Source of the DNA: Rickettsiales bacterium
Lineage (GTDB): Bacteria; Pseudomonadota; Alphaproteobacteria; Rickettsiales; UBA1997
Direction of reading: 5' to 3'
Assembly (NCBI GenBank): GCA_023262945.1
Contig: JALQXY010000012.1
Coordinates: 1-15,075, forward strand
Length of the DNA: 15,075 nucleotides
The translations under genes were made by a program, and so were the position numbers. Below, piece by piece: positions 1 through 8,480 of this stretch. The notes under the pieces were generated by a model. That model was not told where the DNA came from. It made no database searches and was given only the letters and a program-made list of their open reading frames with translations. The stretch's first letter is position 1. Each line of letters starts with the position of its first letter.

Positions 1-81
1 GTATCAATAGTCATTAGACCTAACTTTGAGTATATAATTGTCTATACGAATAAATTTAAACCAAAATCAAGGCGGATTTCG

Positions 82-149
82 TTTTTTGGCTGATTTTTGG
101 GCTGTTTTGAGGATCCAGAGGGCGCTAAAGCTGCTGAAAGCACCTCAAA
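82..149. repeat. GC-richer structured patch, possible intergenic repeat or small RNA element
   Basis: Two imperfect 12-base copies, TTTTTTGGCTGA (82-93) and TTTTTGGGCTGT (94-105), stand in tandem. They are followed by an outer 7-base inverted repeat, TTTGAGG (106-112) with CCTCAAA (143-149). Just inside the right arm is a small hairpin, TGCT-GAA-AGCA (132-142). The surrounding DNA is extremely AT-rich, so this patch stands out. It could be a dispersed intergenic repeat, a decayed gene end or part of a structured RNA. One window cannot separate these, because copy number elsewhere is unknown. Confidence 0.3.
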
Positions 150-364
150 GTAGTTTAATAAAGTGAGTTTGATGACTAATGAACTTTTTTTTGACAAAAA
201 ATAGCGCAAAACATCTAAAAATGAATAATATGACAAAATTTTTTTAAGATAAAAATTGTAAAAAATGCAACTCCTACAACTATAGTACTTAAGGCTTTTT
301 GCAATTTTTAGCCAAAAAGATAAAATCAGATTGTTTAGTTTTTATATGTTTTTTAGGCGGGAAT

Positions 365-373
365 TGGTATAAT
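365..373 (+). promoter_or_regulatory. Extended -10 promoter candidate for the pdhA run
   Basis: The sequence TGGTATAAT is an exact match to the extended -10 form TGnTATAAT recognised by the housekeeping sigma factor. No good -35 box lies 16-18 bases upstream, which extended -10 promoters tolerate. Transcription from here would leave a leader of roughly 170 bases before pdhA. AT-rich DNA produces chance matches, so this is only a candidate. Confidence 0.4.
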
Positions 374-448
374 AGCATTTTCTTGAATATATGCAATTTT
401 GTTGTTATTTTATTTTCTAAATTTAATTTACGACCATACCGTTTTAAC

Positions 449-478
449 TTGAAAACAAATTACTAATTGTTAAATAAT
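449..478 (+). promoter_or_regulatory. Second promoter candidate upstream of pdhA
   Basis: TTGAAA (449-454) and AATAAT (473-478) each match the sigma-70 consensus at five of six positions and are separated by 18 bases. A transcript starting near 485 would have a leader of about 65 bases before the pdhA ATG. Chance matches are frequent at this base composition. Confidence 0.35.
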
Positions 479-550
479 GCAAAATCTTTACCTCTATATA
501 AAGGCTTTATTAAATAATTAAGTCATAAATATTAAACTTTCAAAATATTG

Positions 551-1528
551 ATGCATAATAATCAATCTCTTAAATTTGATCAAAAACAAATATTAGGTTT
601 TTATCGCGACATGTTATTAATTAGGCGCTTTGAAGAAAGAGCGGGTCAACTCTACGGCATGGGTCTTATTGGCGGTTTTTGTCATCTTTATATAGGACAA
701 GAAGCTGTGGCTGTTGGCATGAAGGCTCTTATGCAGAAAAGTGACAGAGTTATAACAACTTATCGTGATCATGGTCATATGATAATGACAGGATCCGACC
801 CAAAAAATATTATGGCCGAACTTTTGGGGCGCAAGGATGGCTCATCCAAAGGAAAAGGTGGTTCAATGCACCTATTTGATATAGAGAAAAATTTCTTTGG
901 TGGACATGGTATAGTGGGTGCCTCAGTGCCAATTGGGACTGGATTGGCTTTTGCTGACAAATATCTTGGTAATAAAGCCGTTACTTTTTGCTATTATGGC
1001 GACGGAGCAGCTCACCAAGGACAAGTTTATGAATCTTACAATATGGCCAAATTATGGAATTTACCAGTAATATTTATCATAGAAAATAATAAATACGCCA
1101 TGGGCACCGCAGTTCATAGATCATCTGCAAATCTAAAACTTCACAAAAGGGGCTTAGGTTTTGATATTCCAGGATATGAAGTTGATGGTATGGATATCTT
1201 TAAAGTAATAAATGACTCTAAACAGATAGTTGAAGACGTTAGAAATGGTAATGGTCCAGCTATAATTGAAATGGATACTTATCGTTATCGCGGTCATTCA
1301 ATGTCAGATCCAGCAACTTATCGTAGTAAAGATGAGGTTAATGATAAGAAGCAAAAAGATCCAATAATTAATATAAAAAATCACATGATAAAAGATTATA
1401 AAATCTTGGAAAATGAGATTAAAAAAATTGACGATGAAGTAAAAATTCAAATCAATGAAATTGTAGAATTTGCCAAAAACAGTCCAGAGCCTGATGAATC
1501 AGAGCTTATGACCGATATTTATCAATAA
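551..1528 (+). CDS. pdhA: Pyruvate dehydrogenase E1 component, alpha subunit
   Basis: E1-alpha of the pyruvate dehydrogenase complex carries out the thiamine-diphosphate-dependent decarboxylation of pyruvate together with E1-beta, feeding acetyl-CoA into the TCA cycle in the cytoplasm. The thiamine-diphosphate motif is visible: it opens with GDG at residues 150-152 and ends with the pair N179-N180. The segment YRYRGHSMSDPATYR is typical of the family's active-site loop. The 325 residues are a normal full length. The start is set at the ATG at 551; a TTG directly before it (548) is also in frame, but ATG is preferred. No Shine-Dalgarno sequence precedes either. It leads a run with pdhB only 7 bases downstream, as expected for two subunits of one heterotetramer. 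The family is certain; only the exact start is slightly open. Confidence 0.97.
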   Translation: MHNNQSLKFDQKQILGFYRDMLLIRRFEERAGQLYGMGLIGGFCHLYIGQEAVAVGMKALMQKSDRVITTYRDHGHMIMTGSDPKNIMAELLGRKDGSSKGKGGSMHLFDIEKNFFGGHGIVGASVPIGTGLAFADKYLGNKAVTFCYYGDGAAHQGQVYESYNMAKLWNLPVIFIIENNKYAMGTAVHRSSANLKLHKRGLGFDIPGYEVDGMDIFKVINDSKQIVEDVRNGNGPAIIEMDTYRYRGHSMSDPATYRSKDEVNDKKQKDPIINIKNHMIKDYKILENEIKKIDDEVKIQINEIVEFAKNSPEPDESELMTDIYQ

Positions 1529-1535
1529 ATGTATT

Positions 1536-2522
1536 ATGACAATTAGAAAATTAACAGTCAGGGAAGCCTTATGTGAAGCAATGTCAGAAGAGATGCGTAA
1601 GGATTCCCAAATATTTGTTATGGGAGAAGAGGTCGCTGAATATAACGGCGCCTATAAAGTAACGCAAGGGATGCTGAATGAATTCGGCTCTAAAAGAGTT
1701 ATTGACACACCTATAACCGAACATGGATTTGCTGGACTTGCAATCGGAAGTGCTTTTGCTGGCTTAAAACCAATTGTTGAATTTATGACTTTTAATTTTG
1801 CTATGCAGGCAATTGATCAAATCATCAATTCCGCCGCTAAAACATGTTATATGTCTGGCGGGCAAGTAAAATGTCCAATAGTTTTTCGTGGCCCTAATGG
1901 TGCAGCAGCAAGAGTAGCAGCTCAACATTCTCAATGCTATGCAGCTTGGTATGGCTCTATTCCTGGCCTAAAAGTAATAGCACCTTACAGTGCCGCTGAC
2001 TGCAAGGGTCTTCTAAAATCAGCTATTCGAGATCCTAATCCTGTAGTTTTTCTTGAAAATGAAATTACATATGGGCTAACTTTTGAAGAAGACTATGATG
2101 ACGATCATATAGTTGAAATTGGCAAAGCTAAGATTGCTAAAGAGGGCGAAGATGTTACCATAATCGCTTTCTCACTTACCGTTAAGTATGCTTTGGAAGC
2201 AGCGCTAGAGCTAGAAAAAGAAGGAATTAAAGCTGAAGTTATAGATTTGAGAACAATAAGACCAATTGATTATCAAACAATCGTTGAGTCAGTGATCAAG
2301 ACTTCGCGTTGCGTTACCGTGGAAGAGGGATTTCCTTTTGCTGGAATTGGCAGTGAAATTTCTTCAATTTTAATGGAAAAAGCTTTCGACTATCTTGATG
2401 CACCAGTAAAAAAGCTTGCTTCAGTTGATGCTCCATTGCCATATGCTGCTAATCTTGAAAAAATGGCCTTACCTAAAGCAAAAGACATTATAAATGCTGT
2501 TCGAGAAATTTGTAATTATTGA
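1536..2522 (+). CDS. pdhB: Pyruvate dehydrogenase E1 component, beta subunit
   Basis: E1-beta pairs with PdhA to form the thiamine-diphosphate-dependent E1 enzyme. Family marks include GEEVAEYNGAYKVT (30-43), TPITEHGFAGLAIGSAFAG (58-76), the FRGPNG segment (117-122) and AAQHSQ (128-133), with the conserved His131 near the active site. A C-terminal transketolase-type domain follows, with VIDLRTIRPID and EEGFPFAGIGSEI. At 328 residues the protein begins directly with the catalytic domain. It lacks the N-terminal lipoyl domain that many alphaproteobacterial E1-beta proteins carry, so it resembles the short Rickettsia form. The E2 (pdhC) and E3 (lpd) genes, which often follow pdhB, are absent here and must lie elsewhere. 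The alternative of a branched-chain 2-oxoacid E1-beta is less likely, given the PdhA partner. Confidence 0.97.
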   Translation: MTIRKLTVREALCEAMSEEMRKDSQIFVMGEEVAEYNGAYKVTQGMLNEFGSKRVIDTPITEHGFAGLAIGSAFAGLKPIVEFMTFNFAMQAIDQIINSAAKTCYMSGGQVKCPIVFRGPNGAAARVAAQHSQCYAAWYGSIPGLKVIAPYSAADCKGLLKSAIRDPNPVVFLENEITYGLTFEEDYDDDHIVEIGKAKIAKEGEDVTIIAFSLTVKYALEAALELEKEGIKAEVIDLRTIRPIDYQTIVESVIKTSRCVTVEEGFPFAGIGSEISSILMEKAFDYLDAPVKKLASVDAPLPYAANLEKMALPKAKDIINAVREICNY

Positions 2523-2538
2523 TAACTATTAAAATCTA

Positions 2539-2877
2539 ATGAATATCATCTACAATTTCGTTAAAAAACACAAAATTAGTAAAGCAAATTTTATTTTTAC
2601 CATAACCATAATCTGCCTCACTATTTATTTTGTAATCTTCTCTATATATGGTAAAAATGGCTTTCGAGATTTACATAGATTGCAACAGCAAATAAGCGAA
2701 GCAAAAGATAGAGAGCGGATATTATTGGTAAAACGCAAAGCAAAGGAAGATAGGGTTCAAAAAATGAAGCCTGAGTCACTAGATCTTGACCTACTTGATG
2801 AGCAAGTACGAGAAAATCTTGGCTTCGTTAACGATAAAGAGATCATGCTTTACGATAAAAATAATTCTAATAATTAA
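2539..2877 (+). CDS. ftsB: Septum formation initiator FtsB/DivIC family protein
   Basis: This is a small bitopic division protein that, with FtsL and FtsQ, links early and late divisome proteins at the septum. The 112 residues show a short basic cytoplasmic tail, one membrane segment (about 17-37), a charged heptad-like coiled coil (about 42-76) and the motif MKPESLDLDLLDEQVRENLGF (76-96). That motif matches the alphaproteobacterial version of the family (a LRPDSLDPDLLEE-type block). In many alphaproteobacteria ftsB lies between eno and pdhA. Here it follows pdhB by 16 bases, so the ancestral neighbourhood is partly kept but reordered. No signal peptide is expected apart from the membrane anchor. 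Assignment rests on topology and motif, since the family is short and variable. Confidence 0.88.
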   Translation: MNIIYNFVKKHKISKANFIFTITIICLTIYFVIFSIYGKNGFRDLHRLQQQISEAKDRERILLVKRKAKEDRVQKMKPESLDLDLLDEQVRENLGFVNDKEIMLYDKNNSNN

Positions 2878-2887
2878 TTACAATCTA

Positions 2888-4699
2888 GTGCAATTTTCAA
2901 AAGATTTTCCTGATATTTTGCGCTCTAATATTTTACCTTCGCAATTAATTTCTAAGAATGTTAGATTAAAAAAGAGCGGAAAAGAATATAGCGGATTATG
3001 CCCTTTTCATAACGAAAAAACACCCTCTTTTACTGTCAATGATCAGAAAGGATTTTATCATTGTTTTGGCTGCGGAGCTCATGGCGATATAATTTCTTAC
3101 ATTATCAATAAAGATGGCTTATCATTTAAAGAAGCTGTTTTAAGATTAGCCAACGAATTCTCGATTACAATTCCTCAAATCAATTATATCAAAACACCGT
3201 ACTCAACGCAACAAAATAGACAATATCAGATATTAGAGGATGCTTGTCAATTTTTTTGTAATAACTTATATCTAGAATCATCTAAAAACGCTCGATCTTA
3301 CCTTAAAAGCCGAGGCATTAATAGTGTTGTAGCTAAAAAATTTCGCTTAGGCTATGCTTTAAATTCTTACGATGCATTAATCAATTTTCTTAAAAACAAA
3401 TCTTACGACGAGGATGAATTAATTGAAAGTGGTATTATTTCTAAAAACGACAATAACAAAATTTATGATAAACTTAGAAATCGTATAATATTTCCTATTT
3501 TTGATAAAAAAGATCGTGTTATAGCTTTTGGTGGGAGGGTTATAGATCAATCCATGCCAAAATATCTTAACTCTTCTGAAACTAATTTATTTAAAAAAAG
3601 ACAAACTTTATATAATTTCTCTATAGCAAAAAATGCCATATTCAAAGAATCTTGCGCTATTATAGTTGAAGGTTATATGGATGTTATAAAGCTAAATAAT
3701 AATAATATAGATAATGTTGTTGCTGGACTTGGAACGGCATTAAGTGAAAATCACTTATTGCAATTATTTACTATAACTGATAAAATTATAATGTGTTTAG
3801 ATGGTGATAATGCCGGATTTTTAGCTGCCAAACGTGTTTGTGAGATAGCATTACCTTTAATATCTAGTAACAAAAACATCTATTTTTCATTTGTACCAAA
3901 TAATATGGATCCAGATGATTTTGTTGCTAGATATGGCGCTAATGAATTTAAAAAATTTATAAATCAAGCCTTGCCAATGTCGCAAGCTATGATAGAATTC
4001 GCCTTTAGTGATTTACAAATAGATCGAAATAAACAAATTTCTCCAGAAAGTAAAGCTAAATTAGAAAGCCATTTAAATAAAAAAATTGATTTAATTAAAG
4101 ACAATCTAAGCAAAAAATATTTTACACAATTTTTAAAAGATTTTATTTATAAATTGGGTAGATTTAATTACAATAACTCATCACAAACTTATAAAAAAGC
4201 TATAAATCTTGAAATTAATAATATTACAAGAAACCCAGTCGATATTATGGCAAAAAACATCATTTGCTATCTCGTTAAAGAGAAAAGCTTAATTGACTAT
4301 AAAGACAAAATTTTTGATGTAAGAGAATTAAGATTTTGTAATGAAAATATCACCGTATTAAAAGATAATATTATAGAAATAATTGATTTACAAAAAGATG
4401 TTGATGAGAATATAATAATTCTCCAGCTCGAAGAATCATGCAATGATAATGATCTGCTGGATATTAAAAATATTCTATTCAATATTAAGATTGACGATCT
4501 TTATTTAACAAGATTTAGAATTTTATTATTTAAAGAATTATTATTGAAAGTTGAGCAGCAATATAAAGACTGCTTAATCGAAAGTGACGCCATAGCAACT
4601 GGTCATAGCGCAATTTCTAACCCAAAGGTCAAAGAAATATTTGACTATAAAATTTTTCTTGAGCAACAGATTATTAATCTCGAGCAAAAGATAACTTAA
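2888..4699 (+). CDS. dnaG: DNA primase DnaG
   Basis: Primase makes the RNA primers for Okazaki fragments and works with the replicative helicase. From the chosen start, the zinc-binding CHC2 domain has Cys38, His41, Cys59 and Cys62, followed by the catalytic core. The Toprim domain shows EGYMDV with Glu261 and the DGD triad at 305-307 (CLDGDNAG). A poorly conserved C-terminal helicase-binding region ends the 603 residues, a normal length. The start is placed at GTG 2888 because it gives MQFSKDFPDILRSNILPSQL, which aligns with the usual primase beginning of the form MRFPPEFLDELKARL. An in-frame ATG at 2786 lies inside ftsB and adds 34 residues without family resemblance. The gene sits 10 bases after ftsB and 20 before rpoD; dnaG-rpoD is a widely conserved pair (macromolecular synthesis operon). 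Confidence 0.95.
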   Translation: MQFSKDFPDILRSNILPSQLISKNVRLKKSGKEYSGLCPFHNEKTPSFTVNDQKGFYHCFGCGAHGDIISYIINKDGLSFKEAVLRLANEFSITIPQINYIKTPYSTQQNRQYQILEDACQFFCNNLYLESSKNARSYLKSRGINSVVAKKFRLGYALNSYDALINFLKNKSYDEDELIESGIISKNDNNKIYDKLRNRIIFPIFDKKDRVIAFGGRVIDQSMPKYLNSSETNLFKKRQTLYNFSIAKNAIFKESCAIIVEGYMDVIKLNNNNIDNVVAGLGTALSENHLLQLFTITDKIIMCLDGDNAGFLAAKRVCEIALPLISSNKNIYFSFVPNNMDPDDFVARYGANEFKKFINQALPMSQAMIEFAFSDLQIDRNKQISPESKAKLESHLNKKIDLIKDNLSKKYFTQFLKDFIYKLGRFNYNNSSQTYKKAINLEINNITRNPVDIMAKNIICYLVKEKSLIDYKDKIFDVRELRFCNENITVLKDNIIEIIDLQKDVDENIIILQLEESCNDNDLLDIKNILFNIKIDDLYLTRFRILLFKELLLKVEQQYKDCLIESDAIATGHSAISNPKVKEIFDYKIFLEQQIINLEQKIT

Positions 4700-4719
4700 A
4701 AAAAATTATTTTAATAAAG

Positions 4720-6843
4720 ATGATGGTTAAAGCTTCTAAAAAAGATATTTCAAAAAAAATCAAAAAAACAGTATCAAAAGGCTCGGTAAAAAATAAAGCC
4801 AAAAAGGATAAAGTAGATATCGATTCTCAAGATTTAACCTCTAACTTTAACAAAAAATCTTCATCTGCAACTAAAGATAATATTCTAAATGAGAAACTAT
4901 CTTTAATTCAAGGAGTCAGATCAGCCCTTAAAAGAAAAGCAGAACAAGTTGCTAATTTTCCTGAAGATATATCTGACATCATGAAAAGATTATTATCATT
5001 AGGTAAAATTCAAGGATATTTAACTCACGAACAAATTAATGATAACATAGACTCAACAATTCCTCCTAGCAGAGTTGATCAAATCATAGAAAATATTTCT
5101 GATTTTAAGATTAAGATTATCGAAAAAGAAGAAGATATTGACAGAGTTTTGCAAGAGGATATGCAAAATAGAGATGAAGAAAAAAGTCAAAAAAGAAGCG
5201 AAGACTCTGTAAAAATCTACCTAAAATCAATGAGCGTAGTTAAACTATTAACACGTGATGATGAGGTAGAAATTGCCATAAGAATAGAAGAAGGTCGAAA
5301 CCAAACCATTGATCAACTTTATAAAAGTCCAATAATTCTACGCCACTTTATAGAATGGTATAACGGCCTATCAAATGGAACCATACTATTGCGCGACGTC
5401 ATAAGAATCGATGAAACTTATAATTCTGAGCTAGAGGAATTGATGCGCAATAATGATTCAAATCAAGATGATGAAAATTCTGAAAATGATGACTTTGCAG
5501 ATTTCTTTATGGATCAAGAAGAAGGTAGCGATTCATCAGACGACGATTCTTTATTTGATGATGAAGAGCTTGAAGAAATTGACGAAACCGTAGTATCATT
5601 TGTATCGATGGAGCGAATTTTAATGCCCAAGATGCTTGATCTATTTCAAAGAATCGCCAGATTATGTCAAAAAATTATAGATGAGTCGGACAACAAAACT
5701 CCAAATCAAATCAAATCCGACAAAAAAATAAACATGCTAAAGGAAGAATTTCTGAAAATGGTATCAGAAATTAGCTTCAATGATAGCCTAATAAAATCTT
5801 TGGTAGATCAATTATATAACTCAAGAAAGAAATTAGTAGAAGCCGAAGTAGAGCTTTTAAAATTAGCGCAAAAATTTGGCATAAACAAAGCTGATTTCCT
5901 AAAAAATTACGAGGGAATTGAAGATAGCGATGACTGGTTACAAAAAATAGGAGACATAAAAAATGATAAATGGCAAAAATTCGTTACGGAAAGTAAGGAA
6001 AAAATAGAGCAATTTAACACAAGAATCAGTAAATTTACTAAAATTATGGGTTTAAATATTTCTGATTTTAAAACTCTAATTACAAAAATTCATAAAAGCC
6101 AAGAAGAGGAATCTAAGGCAAAAAAAGAAATGATAGAAGCTAATTTAAGATTAGTAGTCTCTATTGCTAAAAAATACACAAATCGTGGATTACAATTTTT
6201 AGATCTTATTCAAGAAGGAAATATTGGCTTAATGCGTGCCGTTGATAAATTTGAATATCGTCGCGGTTACAAATTCTCAACTTATGCTACTTGGTGGATT
6301 AGACAAGCTATAACCAGAGCAATAGCCGATCAATCTCGTACCATAAGAATTCCTATTCATATGGTTGAAACTATCAATAAAATAGTTAAAACTTCGCGTC
6401 AATTAACACAGGAGCTAGGTAGAACACCTGATGCTCAAGAAATTGCTGACAAACTTTTGATGCCAGTGGAAAAGGTTAGAAAAGTACTACGAACTTCAAA
6501 AGATCCAGTTAGTCTTGAATCACCAATATCAGGAGATGATGAAGAAAGCATTTTAGGAGATTTTATTGAAGATAAAACTGCGGTGCAACCATATGATGCA
6601 ACCTCATATTCTAAATTAAAAGAGCTTGCTACGCAAATGCTATCATCATTGACTCCGAGAGAAGAAAGAGTTCTAAGAATGAGATTTGGTATCGGTATGG
6701 TTACAGATCATACTTTGGAAGAGGTTGGCAAGCAATTCTCAGTAACTCGAGAAAGAATTCGTCAAATCGAGGCCAAAGCTTTAAAAAAATTGCAGCATCC
6801 AAAAAGAGCAAAATTACTTAAAAGTTTTTTACAAGACTTTTAA
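4720..6843 (+). CDS. rpoD: RNA polymerase housekeeping sigma factor RpoD (sigma-70)
   Basis: This is the principal sigma factor, which directs RNA polymerase to -35/-10 promoters. The 707 residues show a lysine-rich N-terminal tail (about 1-35), region 1.1 (about 81-135), region 1.2 (SVKIYLKSMSVVKLLTRDDE, 163-182), a long non-conserved insert (about 200-440) with a very acidic patch at about 247-290, region 2 (about 470-545, with RGLQFLDLIQEGNIGLMRAV and YATWWIRQAI), region 3 (about 547-620) and region 4 (TPREERVLRMRFG at 645-657, then the helix-turn-helix VTRERIRQIEAKALKKL at 675-691). The insert between regions 1.2 and 2 marks a primary sigma factor rather than RpoH or RpoS. The start is ATG 4720; the adjoining ATG 4723 is equally possible. 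It lies 20 bases behind dnaG. Confidence 0.97.
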   Translation: MMVKASKKDISKKIKKTVSKGSVKNKAKKDKVDIDSQDLTSNFNKKSSSATKDNILNEKLSLIQGVRSALKRKAEQVANFPEDISDIMKRLLSLGKIQGYLTHEQINDNIDSTIPPSRVDQIIENISDFKIKIIEKEEDIDRVLQEDMQNRDEEKSQKRSEDSVKIYLKSMSVVKLLTRDDEVEIAIRIEEGRNQTIDQLYKSPIILRHFIEWYNGLSNGTILLRDVIRIDETYNSELEELMRNNDSNQDDENSENDDFADFFMDQEEGSDSSDDDSLFDDEELEEIDETVVSFVSMERILMPKMLDLFQRIARLCQKIIDESDNKTPNQIKSDKKINMLKEEFLKMVSEISFNDSLIKSLVDQLYNSRKKLVEAEVELLKLAQKFGINKADFLKNYEGIEDSDDWLQKIGDIKNDKWQKFVTESKEKIEQFNTRISKFTKIMGLNISDFKTLITKIHKSQEEESKAKKEMIEANLRLVVSIAKKYTNRGLQFLDLIQEGNIGLMRAVDKFEYRRGYKFSTYATWWIRQAITRAIADQSRTIRIPIHMVETINKIVKTSRQLTQELGRTPDAQEIADKLLMPVEKVRKVLRTSKDPVSLESPISGDDEESILGDFIEDKTAVQPYDATSYSKLKELATQMLSSLTPREERVLRMRFGIGMVTDHTLEEVGKQFSVTRERIRQIEAKALKKLQHPKRAKLLKSFLQDF

Positions 6844-6853
6844 TATCTTTTTT
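6818..6853 (+). terminator. Possible intrinsic terminator at the end of rpoD
   Basis: TTAAAAGT (6818-6825) and ACTTTTAA (6836-6843) form an 8-base stem with a 10-base loop. The right arm includes the rpoD stop codon, and a run of six T follows at 6848-6853. The stem is AT-only apart from one G-C pair, so it would be weak. It lies exactly where the convergent rpoD and murF-like transcripts meet, and the same stem could also form on the other strand. Confidence 0.35.
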
Positions 6854-6869
6854 GAAGAAATGGGTATAT

Positions 6870-8480
6870 TTATAAGCAAATTTGATTCTCATAAAGATCT
6901 GGCAAGTCATTCTCATATAATATAACATCATTGACGTTGCTATTTTCATCAATCCATTTTTTTGCTTCTACAAAGCCATCAAAGCATATCAATTGCTGAG
7001 ATTTTTTCATTTCTTTTGTAAATAATTTGACAAAAGATTGAATTCTTTTTGGCTTTATAATTATAGCAATATCAATATTTTTTAGAGCTTCTATGGCAAC
7101 CTCTTCATGTTTTTGCTGATGCAAATCTCCCAATTCTACCATTCCAGGGGTTACCAAAATAGATCTACCCCCATCTTTTTTGAGCAATTTAGTTATTTTA
7201 AGAGCGGCAATAAATCCATCTGGATTTGAATTGTAGGCGTCATCTATTATAATTGGCTGATCTTTAGCCTTTATTACCTCAAGACGATGTTTTATTTGCG
7301 GCATATTTTTCTGCGCAGCAATTATAGCATCAACGTCAATACCTAAGTTATGGGCCATAGCAAATGATAATGCAATATTATGAGCATGGTGCAGCCCAAA
7401 AAGCGAGGAATTGATATCATAAATCTTACCTTTATTTTCTATTTTAAATTTTAAACCGCCTGTTGTTTGTTTTATTTGCGAAATAACGTAATCATTATCT
7501 TTGGCGGATCCAACAAGAATAAGATTTTTGCCATATTTTTTAATAAATTCTTTATCAATAGCATCGCTATTTATTATAGTTTTGCCATTATTATGATTTA
7601 TAGCCTGATTTAATTCGAATTTAGCTTTAGCAACATTTTCCAAAGATTTAAATCTTTCGTAATGCGAATCTCCAACAGCGGTAATTATTCCGTGATTAGG
7701 AGATGCTAAATCACATAATCTTTTAATTGAACCAACGCCATAAGCCCCCATTTCAACGATAAAATATTTATGCTCTTTTTTTAATTTCTCACGAATAATT
7801 CTACTAATTCCCATAGATGTGTTAACACTACCTGGAGTTGATAAACTAGATGCAACGAATGATAAGGTATTATGTAGAATATATTTAGTTGATGTTTTGC
7901 CATAAGAGCCTGTAATGGCAATTATTGGAGTTGCTGCGTCTTTCAATTTTTGCTTTGCATCTTTTAAAAAGAAATTTTGTATATATTTTTCATATGGCTG
8001 TAACAATAAATTTGACAATATAAGCAGCAATGCCAAAGAATGAATAAATAATATCAAGACTATTAAAAATAATATTCCTGAAATATTAAAAAATGATAAA
8101 TAAAATAATCCGTAAATAGCTATTATTAGAGATAAAAATAAAGCAAAAATTCTTTTAACGCGAGCAGTTATAACTAAAGCTTTTTTAACATTTTTGCTAC
8201 ATGGATTTATTTGTATTAGCGCGAATATTTGCAAGACAATCGCCAAATAAATAGTAGTATAATGATGCTGCTCAAGAAAAGATAATAATAAAAAAACAGC
8301 AATTAACGAAATGGTAAGCTTTTTATCAATTAATTTTGGGTTAGAAAAAATATAATAGAAAAATCTTTTATTGTCATATTCTTCTTGCTGAAAAAAATGC
8401 ATAAAAAGCCTTCCTCTTTTAAAGCTAAATAGAAAAAGACTAAATAAAAAAAATGCTGCAATAAGATTAGCTATTATCAT
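6870..8480 (-). CDS. Membrane-anchored MurF-like Mur ligase
   Basis: This is a predicted ATP-dependent amide ligase of the Mur ligase superfamily carrying an N-terminal membrane domain. Residues 1-165 hold about five hydrophobic segments (near 1-20, 55-70, 76-92, 110-130 and 134-160), with a polar loop FFQQEEYDNKRF (29-40) between the first two. The ligase part follows: P-loop GSYGKTST (191-198), VEMGAYGVGSI (242-252), the GLHHAHNIALSFAMA block (362-376), HRLEVI (398-403), DDAYNSNP (413-420) and GMVELGDLHQQKHEE (446-460). The last blocks resemble MurF, which adds D-Ala-D-Ala to the UDP-muramyl peptide. Standard MurF is soluble and about 450 residues long, so this is a variant and perhaps not the main MurF. 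Its start overlaps the hydrolase gene by 14 bases, suggesting coupled translation. Substrate unknown; peptidoglycan synthesis, recycling or another peptide-linked envelope polymer are possible. Confidence 0.85.
   Translation of the reverse strand: MIIANLIAAFFLFSLFLFSFKRGRLFMHFFQQEEYDNKRFFYYIFSNPKLIDKKLTISLIAVFLLLSFLEQHHYTTIYLAIVLQIFALIQINPCSKNVKKALVITARVKRIFALFLSLIIAIYGLFYLSFFNISGILFLIVLILFIHSLALLLILSNLLLQPYEKYIQNFFLKDAKQKLKDAATPIIAITGSYGKTSTKYILHNTLSFVASSLSTPGSVNTSMGISRIIREKLKKEHKYFIVEMGAYGVGSIKRLCDLASPNHGIITAVGDSHYERFKSLENVAKAKFELNQAINHNNGKTIINSDAIDKEFIKKYGKNLILVGSAKDNDYVISQIKQTTGGLKFKIENKGKIYDINSSLFGLHHAHNIALSFAMAHNLGIDVDAIIAAQKNMPQIKHRLEVIKAKDQPIIIDDAYNSNPDGFIAALKITKLLKKDGGRSILVTPGMVELGDLHQQKHEEVAIEALKNIDIAIIIKPKRIQSFVKLFTKEMKKSQQLICFDGFVEAKKWIDENSNVNDVILYENDLPDLYENQICL

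Larger units (their letters stand above)
1..550. other. Non-coding region upstream of pdhA
   Basis: No convincing gene lies here. A 64-codon minus-strand frame (42-236, TTG start) exists, and its open stretch continues upstream to about 340 without an ATG. Its composition (runs of K, L, F, Y and N from AT-rich DNA) does not look like a folded protein. The left part (about 60-185) is clearly richer in G and C than its surroundings and can fold. The rest is very AT-rich and contains promoter-like sequences, including a TTGACA at 191-196 followed 17 bases later by TCTAAA, plus the two candidates annotated separately nearer pdhA. No tRNA-like or rRNA-like sequence was recognised. Confidence 0.6.

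Noticed and set aside
42..236. 64-codon minus-strand frame in the left non-coding region
   Set aside because: It has a TTG start, no Shine-Dalgarno sequence, low-complexity AT-driven composition and no recognisable domain; it overlaps the foldable patch, which better explains the odd sequence.
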